Shown: piece by piece, positions 40,762-49,397 of the stretch
Layout of the letters: every line of letters begins with the position of its first letter
Numbering within the stretch: the stretch's first letter is position 1
Assembly: GCF_014203735.1 (NCBI RefSeq)
Contig: NZ_JACHJQ010000007.1
Coordinates: 62,001 to 126,000 of the forward strand
Reading direction: 5' to 3'
Source of the DNA: Actinophytocola algeriensis
Lineage (GTDB): Bacteria > Actinomycetota > Actinomycetes > Mycobacteriales > Pseudonocardiaceae
DNA length: 64,000 nucleotides
Made by a program: the position numbers and the translations under genes
The notes under the pieces: generated by a model
The model's input: the letters and a program-made list of their open reading frames with translations, nothing else
The model's database searches: none
Told to the model about the DNA's origin: nothing

Positions 40762-42315
40762 TTGGTCACTGGTCGGCAGCAGCACCTCAACCAGGCACTC
40801 CTGCGGATCCCGCGGCGTGCGGAGAACTCCGCGCCGCACACGGTGTCCAAGACCTACGTCGAGGCCGGGTCGTTCGCCGCGCTGCTGCACTCCAGCGACC
40901 ACCAGATCCTGTACGGCAGGCGCGGCACCGGGAAGACGCACGCGCTGCTGCACCTCGCCGACCTGCTCACCGGCATGGACGACGTGGCCGTGTACGTCGA
41001 CCTGCGGACCATCGGGTCGGCCGGTGGCATGCACGCCGACAGGACGCAGACCCCGGCCGAGCGCGGCACGCAGCTGCTCATCGACACCCTCGAGGAGGTG
41101 CACGACGGGCTGCTCACCGTCGCCATGGAACGTGACCTGCGCGACCCGACCGCGCTGCTCCGCGAGCTGGACGGGCTCGCCGAGGCCGCCACCACGGTGA
41201 AGGTGGTCGGGGAGGTCGAGCGGGAGACGACGTACTCCGGTGCGGCGGAGTCGACGCGGTCTGCGGAGGTGACGCTGTCACGTGGGCCCGGGTTGCGCGG
41301 CGCGGCGGCGAGCAGGCGGTCGGTGTCGGCGCAAAGCAGGCTGCTGCGCACCGGTGTCGAGCGGCACCAGGTGATGTTCGGGCCGCTCAGCCGTGCCGTC
41401 CGAGGGGTCGCCCGCGCACTCGCGCCCGCGCGGCTGTGGCTGCTGCTCGACGAGTGGAGCAGCGTGCCGAAGGACCTGCAGCCGTTCCTCGCCGACCTGC
41501 TGCGCCGAGCGGTGCTGGCGGTGGGCGGGCTGACGGTGAAGATCGCGGCGATCGAGCGGCGGTCGCGGTTCGCGGCGCCGACCGGGGCAGGCGAGTACGT
41601 CGGCATCGAGGTCGGTTCGGACGCGGCGTCGGCGGTGGACCTGGACGAGTTCCTCGTGTTCGACAACAGCGGGGCCCGCGCGCGGGAGTTCTTCGCGCGG
41701 CTGTTCCACAACCACACAGCGGTCTGGCTGGCGACGATGGTCAAGGACCCGCCGCGGGACGTGCCCGAGTTCGTCGAGGAATGCTTCCGCCGCAACGCGT
41801 TCGCCGAGCTGGTGCGGGCCGCGGAGGGCGTGCCGAGGGACGCGATCAACATCGCCGCGCTCGCCGCGCAGCACGCGCACGACAAGCAGGTCACGGTCGC
41901 CGACGTCCGCCGCGCCGCCCGCGACTGGTACCTGCGCGACAAGCAGACCGCGATCCGCGGCAACGAGGACGCCCGCACCGCGTTGCGTGCCCTGGTCGAC
42001 GAGGTGGTCGGGCACCGCAGAGCGCGGACGTTCGTGGTGGACCAGCTGGCCGTCGACCGCGCCGGGGTCGTCGAGGACCTGCACGACGCACGCCTGTTGC
42101 ACCTGCTGCGCCGCGGGATCGCCGACCCCGGCAACCCCGGCGCGCTCTACGACGGGTTCGCCATCGACTACGGCTGTTACGTGTCACTGCTGCTCGACGA
42201 CGCGAAGTTCCACGCCCGCGGCAAGGGCGACTGGCTCAACTCCCCCGACGGCGTGCCCCCGGAGGGCTTCAAGTTCGCGCGAGCGGCGATCGATCTGGGT
42301 GCGCTGCTGGGCTAG
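40762..42315 (+). CDS. AAA-type ATPase (ORC/CDC6-like P-loop)
   Basis: 517 residues from TTG 40762, with GGGGAGCG eight bases upstream. P-loop GRRGTGKT (52-59), Walker B LWLLLDEW (about 223-230), and sensor-like GGLTVKIAAIERRSRF (Asn is absent, Glu-Arg-Arg present). The C-terminal domain has helices (EGVPRDAINIAALAAQHAHD, EVVGHRRARTFVVDQLAV) and ends DYGCYVSLLLDDAKF. The family is widespread in actinobacteria; function unknown. It could serve the CIS, but it does not look like the Afp15-type AAA+ protein. Confidence 0.82.
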   Translation: MVTGRQQHLNQALLRIPRRAENSAPHTVSKTYVEAGSFAALLHSSDHQILYGRRGTGKTHALLHLADLLTGMDDVAVYVDLRTIGSAGGMHADRTQTPAERGTQLLIDTLEEVHDGLLTVAMERDLRDPTALLRELDGLAEAATTVKVVGEVERETTYSGAAESTRSAEVTLSRGPGLRGAAASRRSVSAQSRLLRTGVERHQVMFGPLSRAVRGVARALAPARLWLLLDEWSSVPKDLQPFLADLLRRAVLAVGGLTVKIAAIERRSRFAAPTGAGEYVGIEVGSDAASAVDLDEFLVFDNSGARAREFFARLFHNHTAVWLATMVKDPPRDVPEFVEECFRRNAFAELVRAAEGVPRDAINIAALAAQHAHDKQVTVADVRRAARDWYLRDKQTAIRGNEDARTALRALVDEVVGHRRARTFVVDQLAVDRAGVVEDLHDARLLHLLRRGIADPGNPGALYDGFAIDYGCYVSLLLDDAKFHARGKGDWLNSPDGVPPEGFKFARAAIDLGALLG

Positions 42316-42370
42316 CTGTGTCTGCTTGCGTTGGCCGGGGTGGGTTCGTGGTGTGTTCTCGCCGGACAGG

Positions 42371-42400
42371 GTTTGCCTCCGGCGGGTTTGCCTCCGGCGG
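42371..42400. repeat. Two 15-bp tandem units
   Basis: GTTTGCCTCCGGCGG occurs twice in a row, just before dispersed repeat copy 2 in the 508-base gap between the ATPase and the zinc-ribbon gene. Confidence 0.9.
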
Positions 42401-42401
42401 G

Positions 42402-42433
42402 TCCTCGCCGGAGGGGCAGGTCTCCGGGATGGC
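42402..42433 (-). repeat. 32-base dispersed repeat, copy 2
   Basis: Reverse complement of the copy at 35451-35482 with one mismatch. It lies 44 bases before the long inverted repeat. Confidence 0.85.
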
Positions 42434-42476
42434 CTTGCGGGTTGGCATCTTCGGTTCTTTGGCGAGGATCGGTCTG

Positions 42477-42613
42477 CCTGCCATCCCGTCGACCTCCCTT
42501 CGGGCTATCACACCGGCTCAAGGGGGCGGTTCCAGCGTTTGGCGCCGGTTTGGTTGCTGGGTGCCCCCTTGATCCGGTGTGATCGGGCTTTGCCAGGTCG
42601 ACGGGATGGCAGG
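42477..42613. repeat. Long imperfect inverted repeat (137 bp)
   Basis: The outer arms are CCTGCCATCCCGTCGACCT (42477-42495) and its exact complement (42595-42613). The inner arms start ATCACACCGG (42507-) and run through TCAAGGGGGC to 42526, with matching complement 42563-42583, and an 11-base mismatched segment on each side. The loop is about 36 bases. It could be a MITE or a very stable RNA hairpin between convergent genes. Confidence 0.88.
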
Positions 42614-42703
42614 CAGCCTCGGGGGTGGTGTGGGGCTTGCGCCCCCCTTGCTTTCGCACCCTCACGACGTCCGTTGTGCAGCCGGGACGTGGCTCGATGT
42701 CAT

Positions 42704-42776
42704 GAAGGACCCCTTCATTATGTTGAGCGCAACGAAGGGGCCCTTCATCGCGCCGGGCGTTATGAAGGGGCCCTTC
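42704..42776. repeat. Palindrome array D, three 30-bp units
   Basis: Cores GAAGGACCCCTTC (42704) and GAAGGGGCCCTTC (42734, 42764) at exact 30-bp spacing, ending 48 bases before the stop of the zinc-ribbon gene. With the long inverted repeat it accounts for most of the gap 42316-42823, in which I see no gene. Confidence 0.92.
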
Positions 42777-42823
42777 GTGGCATCGCAGCTGTCCCGAAGC
42801 GTCCTTCAGGGCGGCGGCAGCTT

Positions 42824-44491
42824 CTACACCTCCTCGAAGAACTCGATCTCGCTGATCGCCAACGTGTTGCCGGTGACCGACTTGAAGGTCGACACCACGT
42901 GGACCTCCACGCTGGACACGCCGTCGCCGTTCTCCAACTCCAGTGTCTGCGGGTCGGGCAGGTCCTGGAGGTTGACGTCGGTGGTCTTGCCGGTGGAGTA
43001 CACGAGGTGCAGCTTCTGGGCGCGGGCCGTCGCCTTGAAGTCGTTGCCGTCGCCGTTGTGGACGATGATGCGGGCCAGGTCCACGGTGCGGTCGAACTTC
43101 ACGACCAGGTTCGGCTCCGCGCCGCCCATGGGGGCGCCCCAGAAGCTGTCGGAAGCACCGTCCACCGCGTTGTTGGCGGGGTGGTCGGGCAACGCGACGG
43201 ACGCCGTGGGCGCCTCGGCGGCGGACACGGGCGCGTACTGGGGGAAGACGAGCCGCTCGAACGTGCCCTTGGCCTCGGCCGCCTGTTCGTTCACCCAGCC
43301 GCGGAACGGCGCGAACAGCCCGTAGGCGATGCCACCCAGCACGAGCGCGAGCGCGACCACCCGGCGGGCGACCTTGAAGACGGTGCTGAACGCGACACCG
43401 AGCTTGGACTTGCCGCCCCGGCCACGGCGTTTCGACCGTTCGCCCGCCGTGCGGACCTTCGCGCCACGCCTGGGGAGCAGCTTGCGCCACCAGGGCGTCT
43501 TGACGACCTCCGCCGCGGCGAGGGACGTGCCGCAGCGGCTGCAGAACTTGCGGGTGGGGGCGTTGCCCTCACCGCAGTCGCCGCAGACCAGCTCGCCCGG
43601 TTGCAGCTTCTTGGACGGCGGCTGCTTGCGGACCTGGGGTGGCTTCTTCTGCGCCTCCTGGGGTACGACCGCGTCCGGTTGTGCGGTCGCCGTTCCGGTG
43701 ACCGGGGTGACCAGCGCCTTCGCGTCGTCCGATGACGGCGGTGCGGGCGGCTTCGGCGGTGGCGGAGGGGGCAGCGCGAGCCCGCCGGACGGCGCAGGTG
43801 GCGCGGCCGCCCCGCCGGGTGGGGACGGCGGAGCCGTCGGCGGAGCCGTCGGCGGCTTCGGTGGCGGAGGTGGTGGCAGCGCCGGACCAGCCGCCGTCGG
43901 CGGCCCCGGTGGCGCGGGCGGGGGGCCCGGCGGGGGCGGGGGCTTCGGCGGTGCGGCAGGCGGTCCCCCGGCCGCTCCCGGTGGTGGGGGCGGCTTCGGT
44001 GGTCCGGGGGGCGGCGGTGGCTTCGGCGGCCCGGGCGGAGACGGCGGCCCACCCGCGCCCGGCGGAGGCGGTGGCTTCGGTGGTCCAGGGGGCGGTGGTG
44101 GCTTCGGTGGTCCGGGCGGCGGCGGTGGCCCACCCGCGCCCGGTGGCTTGGGCGGCCCGGCCGGCGGCCCGCCGGCACCAGGTGGCCTCGGCGGTCCAGG
44201 AGGCCCGGGCTTCGCGCCGGGCGGACCAGGCGGACCGGCACCCGGACGCCCTGGCATCCCCGGCTTCGCCGGGGTCTGCACCGGCTCCCGCTCACCGACA
44301 TCCAGGTACAGCGCCGACTGCAGCCGGGACAGCCAGCCCCGCTTGGGCGTCTCCTCTTCCTCCTCCTGCGGCGCCGCGGGCACCGGCGCCGGGGCCAGCT
44401 TCTCCCCCGTCCACTCGAGGAACGCCCCGCACGAACCGCAGAACGCGTCCGTTTCCTTGTTGTGGAAACCGCACGTCTTGCACACGATCAT
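42824..44491 (-). CDS. Zinc-ribbon, polyproline, single-TM, discoidin-like membrane protein of the CIS (CisA-like)
   Basis: 555 residues. Zinc ribbon 1 (Cys4, Cys7, Cys18, Cys21; CKTCGFHN, FCGSCG), a short polar part, about 180 residues of Gly/Pro repeats (PPKPPPPPGPPKPPPPPG), zinc ribbon 2 (about 303-320: CGDCGEGN, FCSRCG), a basic segment, one TM (about 373-395), and a C-terminal domain (about 430-555) resembling F5/8-type or NADase-type carbohydrate-binding folds (ASDSFWGAPMG, VDLARIIVHNGDG, ISEIEFFEEV). Topology: ribbons inside, C-domain outside. From memory, Streptomyces CIS have a membrane tether (CisA) of this build. Last gene of the CIS operon. Confidence 0.85.
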   Translation of the reverse strand: MIVCKTCGFHNKETDAFCGSCGAFLEWTGEKLAPAPVPAAPQEEEEETPKRGWLSRLQSALYLDVGEREPVQTPAKPGMPGRPGAGPPGPPGAKPGPPGPPRPPGAGGPPAGPPKPPGAGGPPPPPGPPKPPPPPGPPKPPPPPGAGGPPSPPGPPKPPPPPGPPKPPPPPGAAGGPPAAPPKPPPPPGPPPAPPGPPTAAGPALPPPPPPKPPTAPPTAPPSPPGGAAAPPAPSGGLALPPPPPPKPPAPPSSDDAKALVTPVTGTATAQPDAVVPQEAQKKPPQVRKQPPSKKLQPGELVCGDCGEGNAPTRKFCSRCGTSLAAAEVVKTPWWRKLLPRRGAKVRTAGERSKRRGRGGKSKLGVAFSTVFKVARRVVALALVLGGIAYGLFAPFRGWVNEQAAEAKGTFERLVFPQYAPVSAAEAPTASVALPDHPANNAVDGASDSFWGAPMGGAEPNLVVKFDRTVDLARIIVHNGDGNDFKATARAQKLHLVYSTGKTTDVNLQDLPDPQTLELENGDGVSSVEVHVVSTFKSVTGNTLAISEIEFFEEV

Positions 44492-44529
44492 GATGGCTCC
44501 TCCGCGGAAAGAAGTGCGTCGTCGCTCAT
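44488..44529 (-). CDS. 13-residue coupling frame between tail protein I and the zinc-ribbon gene
   Basis: ATG (44527-44529) overlaps the upstream stop, and its own stop TGA (44488-44490) overlaps the zinc-ribbon start, both as ATGA. The peptide is MSDDALLSAEEPS, and the GGAGGA motif of the next gene lies within it. It may exist only to pass ribosomes on to the next gene; expression as a peptide is uncertain. Confidence 0.4.
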   Translation of the reverse strand: MSDDALLSAEEPS

Positions 44530-45065
44530 GGTCTGTCCACCTCCACCCTGTGCACCACGTGCGCGGGCTTCGCGGCGGCCACCGCGGAGTCGACCAGGTC
44601 CATCGGCACGGTGGACGGGTCGTGCACGCGGATCCGGACGGCCAGGCGGGGCGACGCCTCGCCCGGCATCCCGGCGTCCGGGTTCTTCGACCAGCCCACC
44701 CCGCCGCTGTCGGCGATCTCCACCCGGCCGCCGGTCAGGACCTGCAGGTTCGCGCGCAGGCCCGCTACCGTGCCGCGCATCCGGTACATCTCGACCGCCG
44801 TCGCGACGACCGCTCTGCGGCGTTCGATCGGCCAGCCCTCTTCGAGGGAGATCCCCACCCAGTCGGCGATCCACTCGAGGAAGTCCTCCGGCGCCAGGTA
44901 CGGGTCGAAGTAGTACACCAGGCAGTCCAAAGTGGACAACACCGGCGCGAGGACGTCGTCGAAGCCGCCCACGAACCGGTCCGTGAACGGGTCCTCCTGG
45001 TACACCGCGGGCAGCATCCTGATGAACGGCGACGCGTTCGCCATGCCCGTCACCATGCCGCGCAT
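44526..45065 (-). CDS. CIS baseplate/tail protein I (P2 gpI-like)
   Basis: 179 residues from ATG 45065 (MRGMVTGMANASPF). Conserved core of the tail-protein-I family: MLPAVYQEDPFTDRFVGGFDDVL, FDPYLAPEDFLEWIADWVGI, IERRRAVVATAVEMYRMRGTVAGLRANLQVLTGG. In contractile particles it sits at the outer baseplate, where fibres usually attach. Overlaps the J gene by one base (TGATG). No fibre gene follows; the zinc-ribbon gene takes its place. Confidence 0.9.
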   Translation of the reverse strand: MRGMVTGMANASPFIRMLPAVYQEDPFTDRFVGGFDDVLAPVLSTLDCLVYYFDPYLAPEDFLEWIADWVGISLEEGWPIERRRAVVATAVEMYRMRGTVAGLRANLQVLTGGRVEIADSGGVGWSKNPDAGMPGEASPRLAVRIRVHDPSTVPMDLVDSAVAAAKPAHVVHRVEVDRP

Positions 45066-47017
45066 CAGTGGTCCTCCACCCTGACGTGGTGCTCGAAGGA
45101 GAAGATGAGGCTGTGCCGGTCGACGTCGAGCCGCTGGCACTCCTCACCGCGCTCGCCGGTCACCGGGTTCGCGCCGAACAGCCGGACGTCCTCCACCAGG
45201 TCCACGCCGCGCACCCGTTGCAGCAGCGCGTAGACGTCCCCGGACTGCACCGGCCTGCCGAAGTCCCAACCGCGGCCGTCGCGCCCGCCGCTGATCGGGT
45301 TCAGGTACTCGTACAGCGCCGCCAACGCATCGGCGCGGACGCGGGCCTTGTCCAGTCGTGGCCGGGCGATCACCCGCGCCACCACCGTCACGCCCCGGTA
45401 CTTCGGCGGCGACACCAGCACTCGCGTGCCGATCAGCCGCACCTCGTCCAGGCGCTCGGAGATCCGCCGCAGCGTCTCCTCCTCCGGCACCAGCTCGGCG
45501 AAGTCGATCCGGCCCTCCACCTCGGCGGCCGCGGGCACGATCAGCACCCGCACCGAACCGGGGTCGGTGTCCTCGTCGCCCGCGGTCACGCAGCGCACGC
45601 GGGCCACGTCCGGCGCCGCCTCCTGCGTGATCGCCTCGTAGTCCTCGGCGGTGACCGCACGACTCCTCGTACGCAGGAGAATCGGGCCGCGCGCCTTCGC
45701 CTCGTCGACGCTCTCGCCGTCGACCCCGCCCCACGCGGCCTCGATGTTCTCGACCCGGGAGACGAAGGGGATGGACGACTTCAGCGTCTGGATCGCACCC
45801 TTGCCGACGTTGCCGACGCGGCCGCCACCGGTGGCGTACTTGCGGAGCCGGACCGTCGACCCGTACGGCGGCACCGCGCCGTACTGGCGCAGACCCCCGT
45901 CCGGCTCGCGGATCACCGGTCCGAAATGGACAGTGCCGGAGGTGCCGTCGAGGAGGTAGTGCCGGTCGGACGGGTCGCTGCCCGCGAAGTTGTGGACCTG
46001 CGTCCACTCCTGCCAGCCCTCCTCGGACGTGGTCTCCAGCACCGTCTCGCCCGCGCCGATCACGATCGGGCGCCGGGTCGTCCGGAACTCCTGACCTGGC
46101 ACGCCCTCCGAGTCGCCGAGCACCTCCTCCTCGACGATCTCGCAGTGGTTCGCCTCGACCGTGCCGCCGATCGTGCTGGCCGACAGCGCGGTCACGAGCG
46201 GCGACGCCTGGTAGGTCGGCCAGTCCTCGGCCACCTCGATCACCCGCGCCCGCAGCCAGCCTGCCGCGTTGCCGCCGAGCACCGCCGACTCGTGGTCGGC
46301 GGGCACGTGGAGGTGGATCTCACCGGCCGTGTTCAGCGCACCAGTGCCGTCGGTGCTGACCACGCACTTGCGCCACTCCTTGCCGTTCCACGCCTCCCAC
46401 ACCAGCGGCGGGTGGTCGGGGTGCACGCCGACACCCTCGACGCGGCAGTCGAGGTCGAGGCGCACCACGCAGTTCGGCACCGGGTCGGACAGGCCGACGA
46501 GCACCGTGTCGCCCGAGCGCGGGACAGCAGAGAACGCCTGGAACGACTGGCCCATCTTCAGCTCGTCGGTCCGGTCGACCTGCGCGTCGGCGTCGGCCGC
46601 CCTGGTGGCGACGAAGTTCAGCGCGCACGGCACGATCCGCAGGTCCGCGCCGGTGGCGAACACGACCGACTCGTCGGTCTCGGTGCGCAGCGTCGCGACG
46701 TTCGTGCCCATGGCCACCCCGACCGGGGTGATCGCGGGCGCGGACAGCCAGAACGTGACGTCCGCCTGCGCCGGGGTGGCCGGGATGAGCCGCAGCCCGA
46801 TGAGCTCGAGGAACTTCACGTACAGCCGGTCCGGCACCTGGTTGAGGCGGAACAGCAGCTGGTCGGTCATGAACGCGAACGTCTCGATCAGCGTGACGCC
46901 CGGGTCGGACACGTTGTGGTCCGTCCACTCCGGACACCGGCGCATGACCATGCGCTTCGCGTCGTCCACCAGGTCCTGGAACCGGCGGTCATCGAGGTTC
47001 GGGGCAGGCAGCGCCAT
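45065..47017 (-). CDS. CIS baseplate wedge protein J (Afp11/T4 gp6-like)
   Basis: 650 residues. ALPAPNLDDRRFQDLVDDAKR at the start, WTDHNVSDPGVTLIETFAFMTDQLLFRLNQVP, then YKFLELIGLRLIPATPAQADV, later GGVDGESVDEAKARGPILLRTRSRAVTAEDYEAI, typical of baseplate J proteins. Forms the ring of baseplate wedges that triggers sheath contraction. Overlaps gp25 start and tail I start by one base each. Confidence 0.93.
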   Translation of the reverse strand: MALPAPNLDDRRFQDLVDDAKRMVMRRCPEWTDHNVSDPGVTLIETFAFMTDQLLFRLNQVPDRLYVKFLELIGLRLIPATPAQADVTFWLSAPAITPVGVAMGTNVATLRTETDESVVFATGADLRIVPCALNFVATRAADADAQVDRTDELKMGQSFQAFSAVPRSGDTVLVGLSDPVPNCVVRLDLDCRVEGVGVHPDHPPLVWEAWNGKEWRKCVVSTDGTGALNTAGEIHLHVPADHESAVLGGNAAGWLRARVIEVAEDWPTYQASPLVTALSASTIGGTVEANHCEIVEEEVLGDSEGVPGQEFRTTRRPIVIGAGETVLETTSEEGWQEWTQVHNFAGSDPSDRHYLLDGTSGTVHFGPVIREPDGGLRQYGAVPPYGSTVRLRKYATGGGRVGNVGKGAIQTLKSSIPFVSRVENIEAAWGGVDGESVDEAKARGPILLRTRSRAVTAEDYEAITQEAAPDVARVRCVTAGDEDTDPGSVRVLIVPAAAEVEGRIDFAELVPEEETLRRISERLDEVRLIGTRVLVSPPKYRGVTVVARVIARPRLDKARVRADALAALYEYLNPISGGRDGRGWDFGRPVQSGDVYALLQRVRGVDLVEDVRLFGANPVTGERGEECQRLDVDRHSLIFSFEHHVRVEDH

Positions 47018-47430
47018 CAGTAGTCACTCCCGTCCTCTGGGATGGTGTAGAAGGGGAAGACCAGGTTGCGCCGGTCGTTGGTGTCCTTCGGGCGGTACTG
47101 GATGTCGATGTACAGCACGCCGTCCTCCTCCGGGTGCGGCGTGACGAGCACCCCCTCGACGTCCACGCGCGGCTCCCAGCGCAGCAGTGCCTCGCGCACC
47201 ACCTGCGACAGCTCGCCGATCGTCTCGATGTTGATCGGCCGGAACACGAAGTCGCGGATCCGGCTGCCGAACTGCGGGCGCATGGGCCGCTCACCGGGGT
47301 AGGTGGACAGGATCAGGCGCATCGCCTGCTCCAGCTCCATCTCCCTGCGCACCAGGGCGATGCCGCCCTGCGGCGCGACCCCGAGCGGGAACGCCCACCC
47401 GGCACCGATGAAGTCTTGTTGTGTGGTCAC
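47017..47430 (-). CDS. CIS baseplate gp25-like (GPW/gp25) protein
   Basis: 137 residues with GWAFPLGVAPQGGIALVRREMELEQAMRLIL and TYPGERPMRPQFGSRIRDFVF, the gp25 fold with the EPR-like motif (here GERPMRP). It joins the inner baseplate to the sheath and nucleates sheath assembly. Its start lies eight bases after the spike gene stop. Confidence 0.93.
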   Translation of the reverse strand: MTTQQDFIGAGWAFPLGVAPQGGIALVRREMELEQAMRLILSTYPGERPMRPQFGSRIRDFVFRPINIETIGELSQVVREALLRWEPRVDVEGVLVTPHPEEDGVLYIDIQYRPKDTNDRRNLVFPFYTIPEDGSDY

Positions 47431-47438
47431 GAAATCCC

Positions 47439-49397
47439 CTAGTTCAGCTTGATCAGAGAGCCCTTGACCTCGACGATGGCGCTGCTCTCGATCTTCACGC
47501 CCATCTTCCCGTTCAGCGACAGCTGCCCGTCGGTCTCGATCTTGATCCCGCCCATGCCGCCCTTGATCGTGATGCCGCCGAGCTCACCGCACTCGATGGT
47601 CAGCGATCCCTTGGGGGACTTGGACTCCGGTGGTTTCGGGTTGCACGCCAGCGTCACCGTGCCCGCCACCTGGTCGATGACGAGCCCGAGCTTGTCACCC
47701 TTGGTGCCGAGCTGGACCTTCGACTGGATCGGCGGCAGACTGCCCGGCGGTCCGGGCGGCAGCTCGTCGGTGAACGTCAGCTGGTTCGCCGCTGGGCTCG
47801 CGATTCCGCGCTTGGTGACGATCCCCGAGCCGGCCACGGCGGTCTTCAGCTCACCGAAGTCGGACTTGCTGTTGATCAGTCCACCCAGGACGTACGGCCG
47901 CCGCGAGTCGCCGAACTCGAAGCCCACCAGCACCTCGTCGCCGACCGACGGCAGGAACAGCGCGCCGGTCTTCGCACCGGCGCCGAACTGCACGACCCGC
48001 GCCCAGTCCGACTCGAAGTTCGGGGCGAGCCACGGCAGCGAGACCTTGACCCGGCCGAGCTTCTCCTTGTCGGCGACGTTGGTGACGATCCCGCACACCA
48101 GCCCGCCGAAGTCGGTCCGCTTCGCCGCGGCACCGCCGGAGGTGAGCCCCAGCAGCGACCGGTTCTGCCGCCCGGACACCCAGAACCTGGTGCGGTAGCC
48201 GAACTCCTCCGGGTCGAACACGTGCCGCGCGTTGGTGACGTACCACTTGCCGCAGAACTGTTCCGGCACACCCGCGATCTCGACCTCGGCACCCGCCTGG
48301 ACCTTCGGGTCGCCGTTCGCGACGCCCTCGGCCTCGGCGAACGTGCTGGCGATGTGGTCGGCGACGCCCTTGGCCGCCGCCTCCGCCGCCGTGTCCGCCG
48401 CGGGTCCGACGCCGAGCGGCCGGTCCACCACGACGTACGCGGTGTTGCTCGACGGCAGCCCGAAGTCGAGCTTGGGCAGGCCGGGGATGGACGGCAGCGC
48501 GGGCATCGACGGCAGCGAGATCAGCCCGTCGGTGAACGACTTCGCGAGCTTCGCCGGGTCCTGGTCCTTGATCGTCGCGGTGCCGGTGGCCGAGTCGGTC
48601 TTGGCGACGGCGACGCGGGCGTCCTTCGGGTCCCACACCCGCACCTCGACGTCCGGCGTGATGTTCGCGGCCGACAGCCTCGGCAGGAACGTGTGCAGGT
48701 TGTCCTTGAACGTCAGCTTCCCGTTGCCGAGACCGACCATGCTCGCGACGGCGTCCACGGCGGACGCGAGCGCGCCGCCGATGCCGCCGCCACCGTCCTT
48801 GCGTCCGGATGCCTTGCGGAAGAAGAACTCCCCGCCGACGACTCCGGTCTCGTAGCCGATCTCGCGCGCCCGCTGCAGCAGGAAGTCCCAGTCGGACTGG
48901 GCGACCTGCGCGACGTGGTCGTGCGCGACCGAGGTCTCCTCGACCTTGCCGATGGTGAGGCCCGCGTTCGTCGCGACCTCCTTGGCGATCTCGGAGTCCT
49001 TCATGTTCACGAAGGTGCGGGTGCGCTTCGCGCGCTGCAGCCGGTGCGCCTTCTCGTACCCGCGGACCACCGAGTAGATCAGGCCTTCCTGGCAGATCGC
49101 CTCGATCGAGGTCACCTCGCCCTTGATGAGCGAGGTGGTGTTGTCGCTGTCCGCCGGCCCGGCCAGGATCTCCACGACCGACCCGATCTTGAGGCCGGCG
49201 TCGTTCACGACCGTGCCCTCCAGGTCGTGGAAGGTCAGCTCGAACATGTCGGGCAGGTGCAGGTGGGTGTCGACGACGGCGCGCATCAGCTTCGGCAGCA
49301 CCAGCGGCGACAGCGGCAGCCCGACCGGCTTGCCGATCTTGACGGTCGGCCAGACGATCGCGGTCTTGCTGCCGCCGAGGAGACCACCGAGCGTCAT
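47439..49397 (-). CDS. CIS hub-spike protein (gp27/gp5, VgrG-like)
   Basis: 652 residues. N-terminal late-control-D/gp27-like hub (about 45-370: LHLPDMFELTFHDLEGTVVND, DWDFLLQRAREIGYE), then the OB fold of gp5/VgrG (about 440-510: GIVTNVADKEKLGRVKVSLPWL, DEVLVGFEFGDSRRPYVLGGL) and a short beta-helical needle (LTIECGELGGITIKGGMGGIKIE, MGVKIESSAIVEVKGSLIKLN). No lysozyme domain. The tip is the PAAR protein from the opposite operon. Start ATG 49397, overlapping the LysM gene stop by four bases. Confidence 0.93.
   Translation of the reverse strand: MTLGGLLGGSKTAIVWPTVKIGKPVGLPLSPLVLPKLMRAVVDTHLHLPDMFELTFHDLEGTVVNDAGLKIGSVVEILAGPADSDNTTSLIKGEVTSIEAICQEGLIYSVVRGYEKAHRLQRAKRTRTFVNMKDSEIAKEVATNAGLTIGKVEETSVAHDHVAQVAQSDWDFLLQRAREIGYETGVVGGEFFFRKASGRKDGGGGIGGALASAVDAVASMVGLGNGKLTFKDNLHTFLPRLSAANITPDVEVRVWDPKDARVAVAKTDSATGTATIKDQDPAKLAKSFTDGLISLPSMPALPSIPGLPKLDFGLPSSNTAYVVVDRPLGVGPAADTAAEAAAKGVADHIASTFAEAEGVANGDPKVQAGAEVEIAGVPEQFCGKWYVTNARHVFDPEEFGYRTRFWVSGRQNRSLLGLTSGGAAAKRTDFGGLVCGIVTNVADKEKLGRVKVSLPWLAPNFESDWARVVQFGAGAKTGALFLPSVGDEVLVGFEFGDSRRPYVLGGLINSKSDFGELKTAVAGSGIVTKRGIASPAANQLTFTDELPPGPPGSLPPIQSKVQLGTKGDKLGLVIDQVAGTVTLACNPKPPESKSPKGSLTIECGELGGITIKGGMGGIKIETDGQLSLNGKMGVKIESSAIVEVKGSLIKLN

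Noticed and set aside
40762-42315. Assigning the AAA ATPase as Afp15/Cis15
   Set aside because: Its Walker A GRRGTGKT, long C-terminal domain and DYGCYVSLL ending match a separate actinobacterial ATPase family, not the AAA+ disassembly factor.
45068-47023. 651-codon open frame on the + strand opposite baseplate J
   Set aside because: It is a GC-driven antisense shadow of the J gene, with Arg/His/Val-rich composition and no domain; the same holds for the 1002-codon frame opposite the LAL regulator (58528-61536) and the long frame opposite cvnA (13145-16072).
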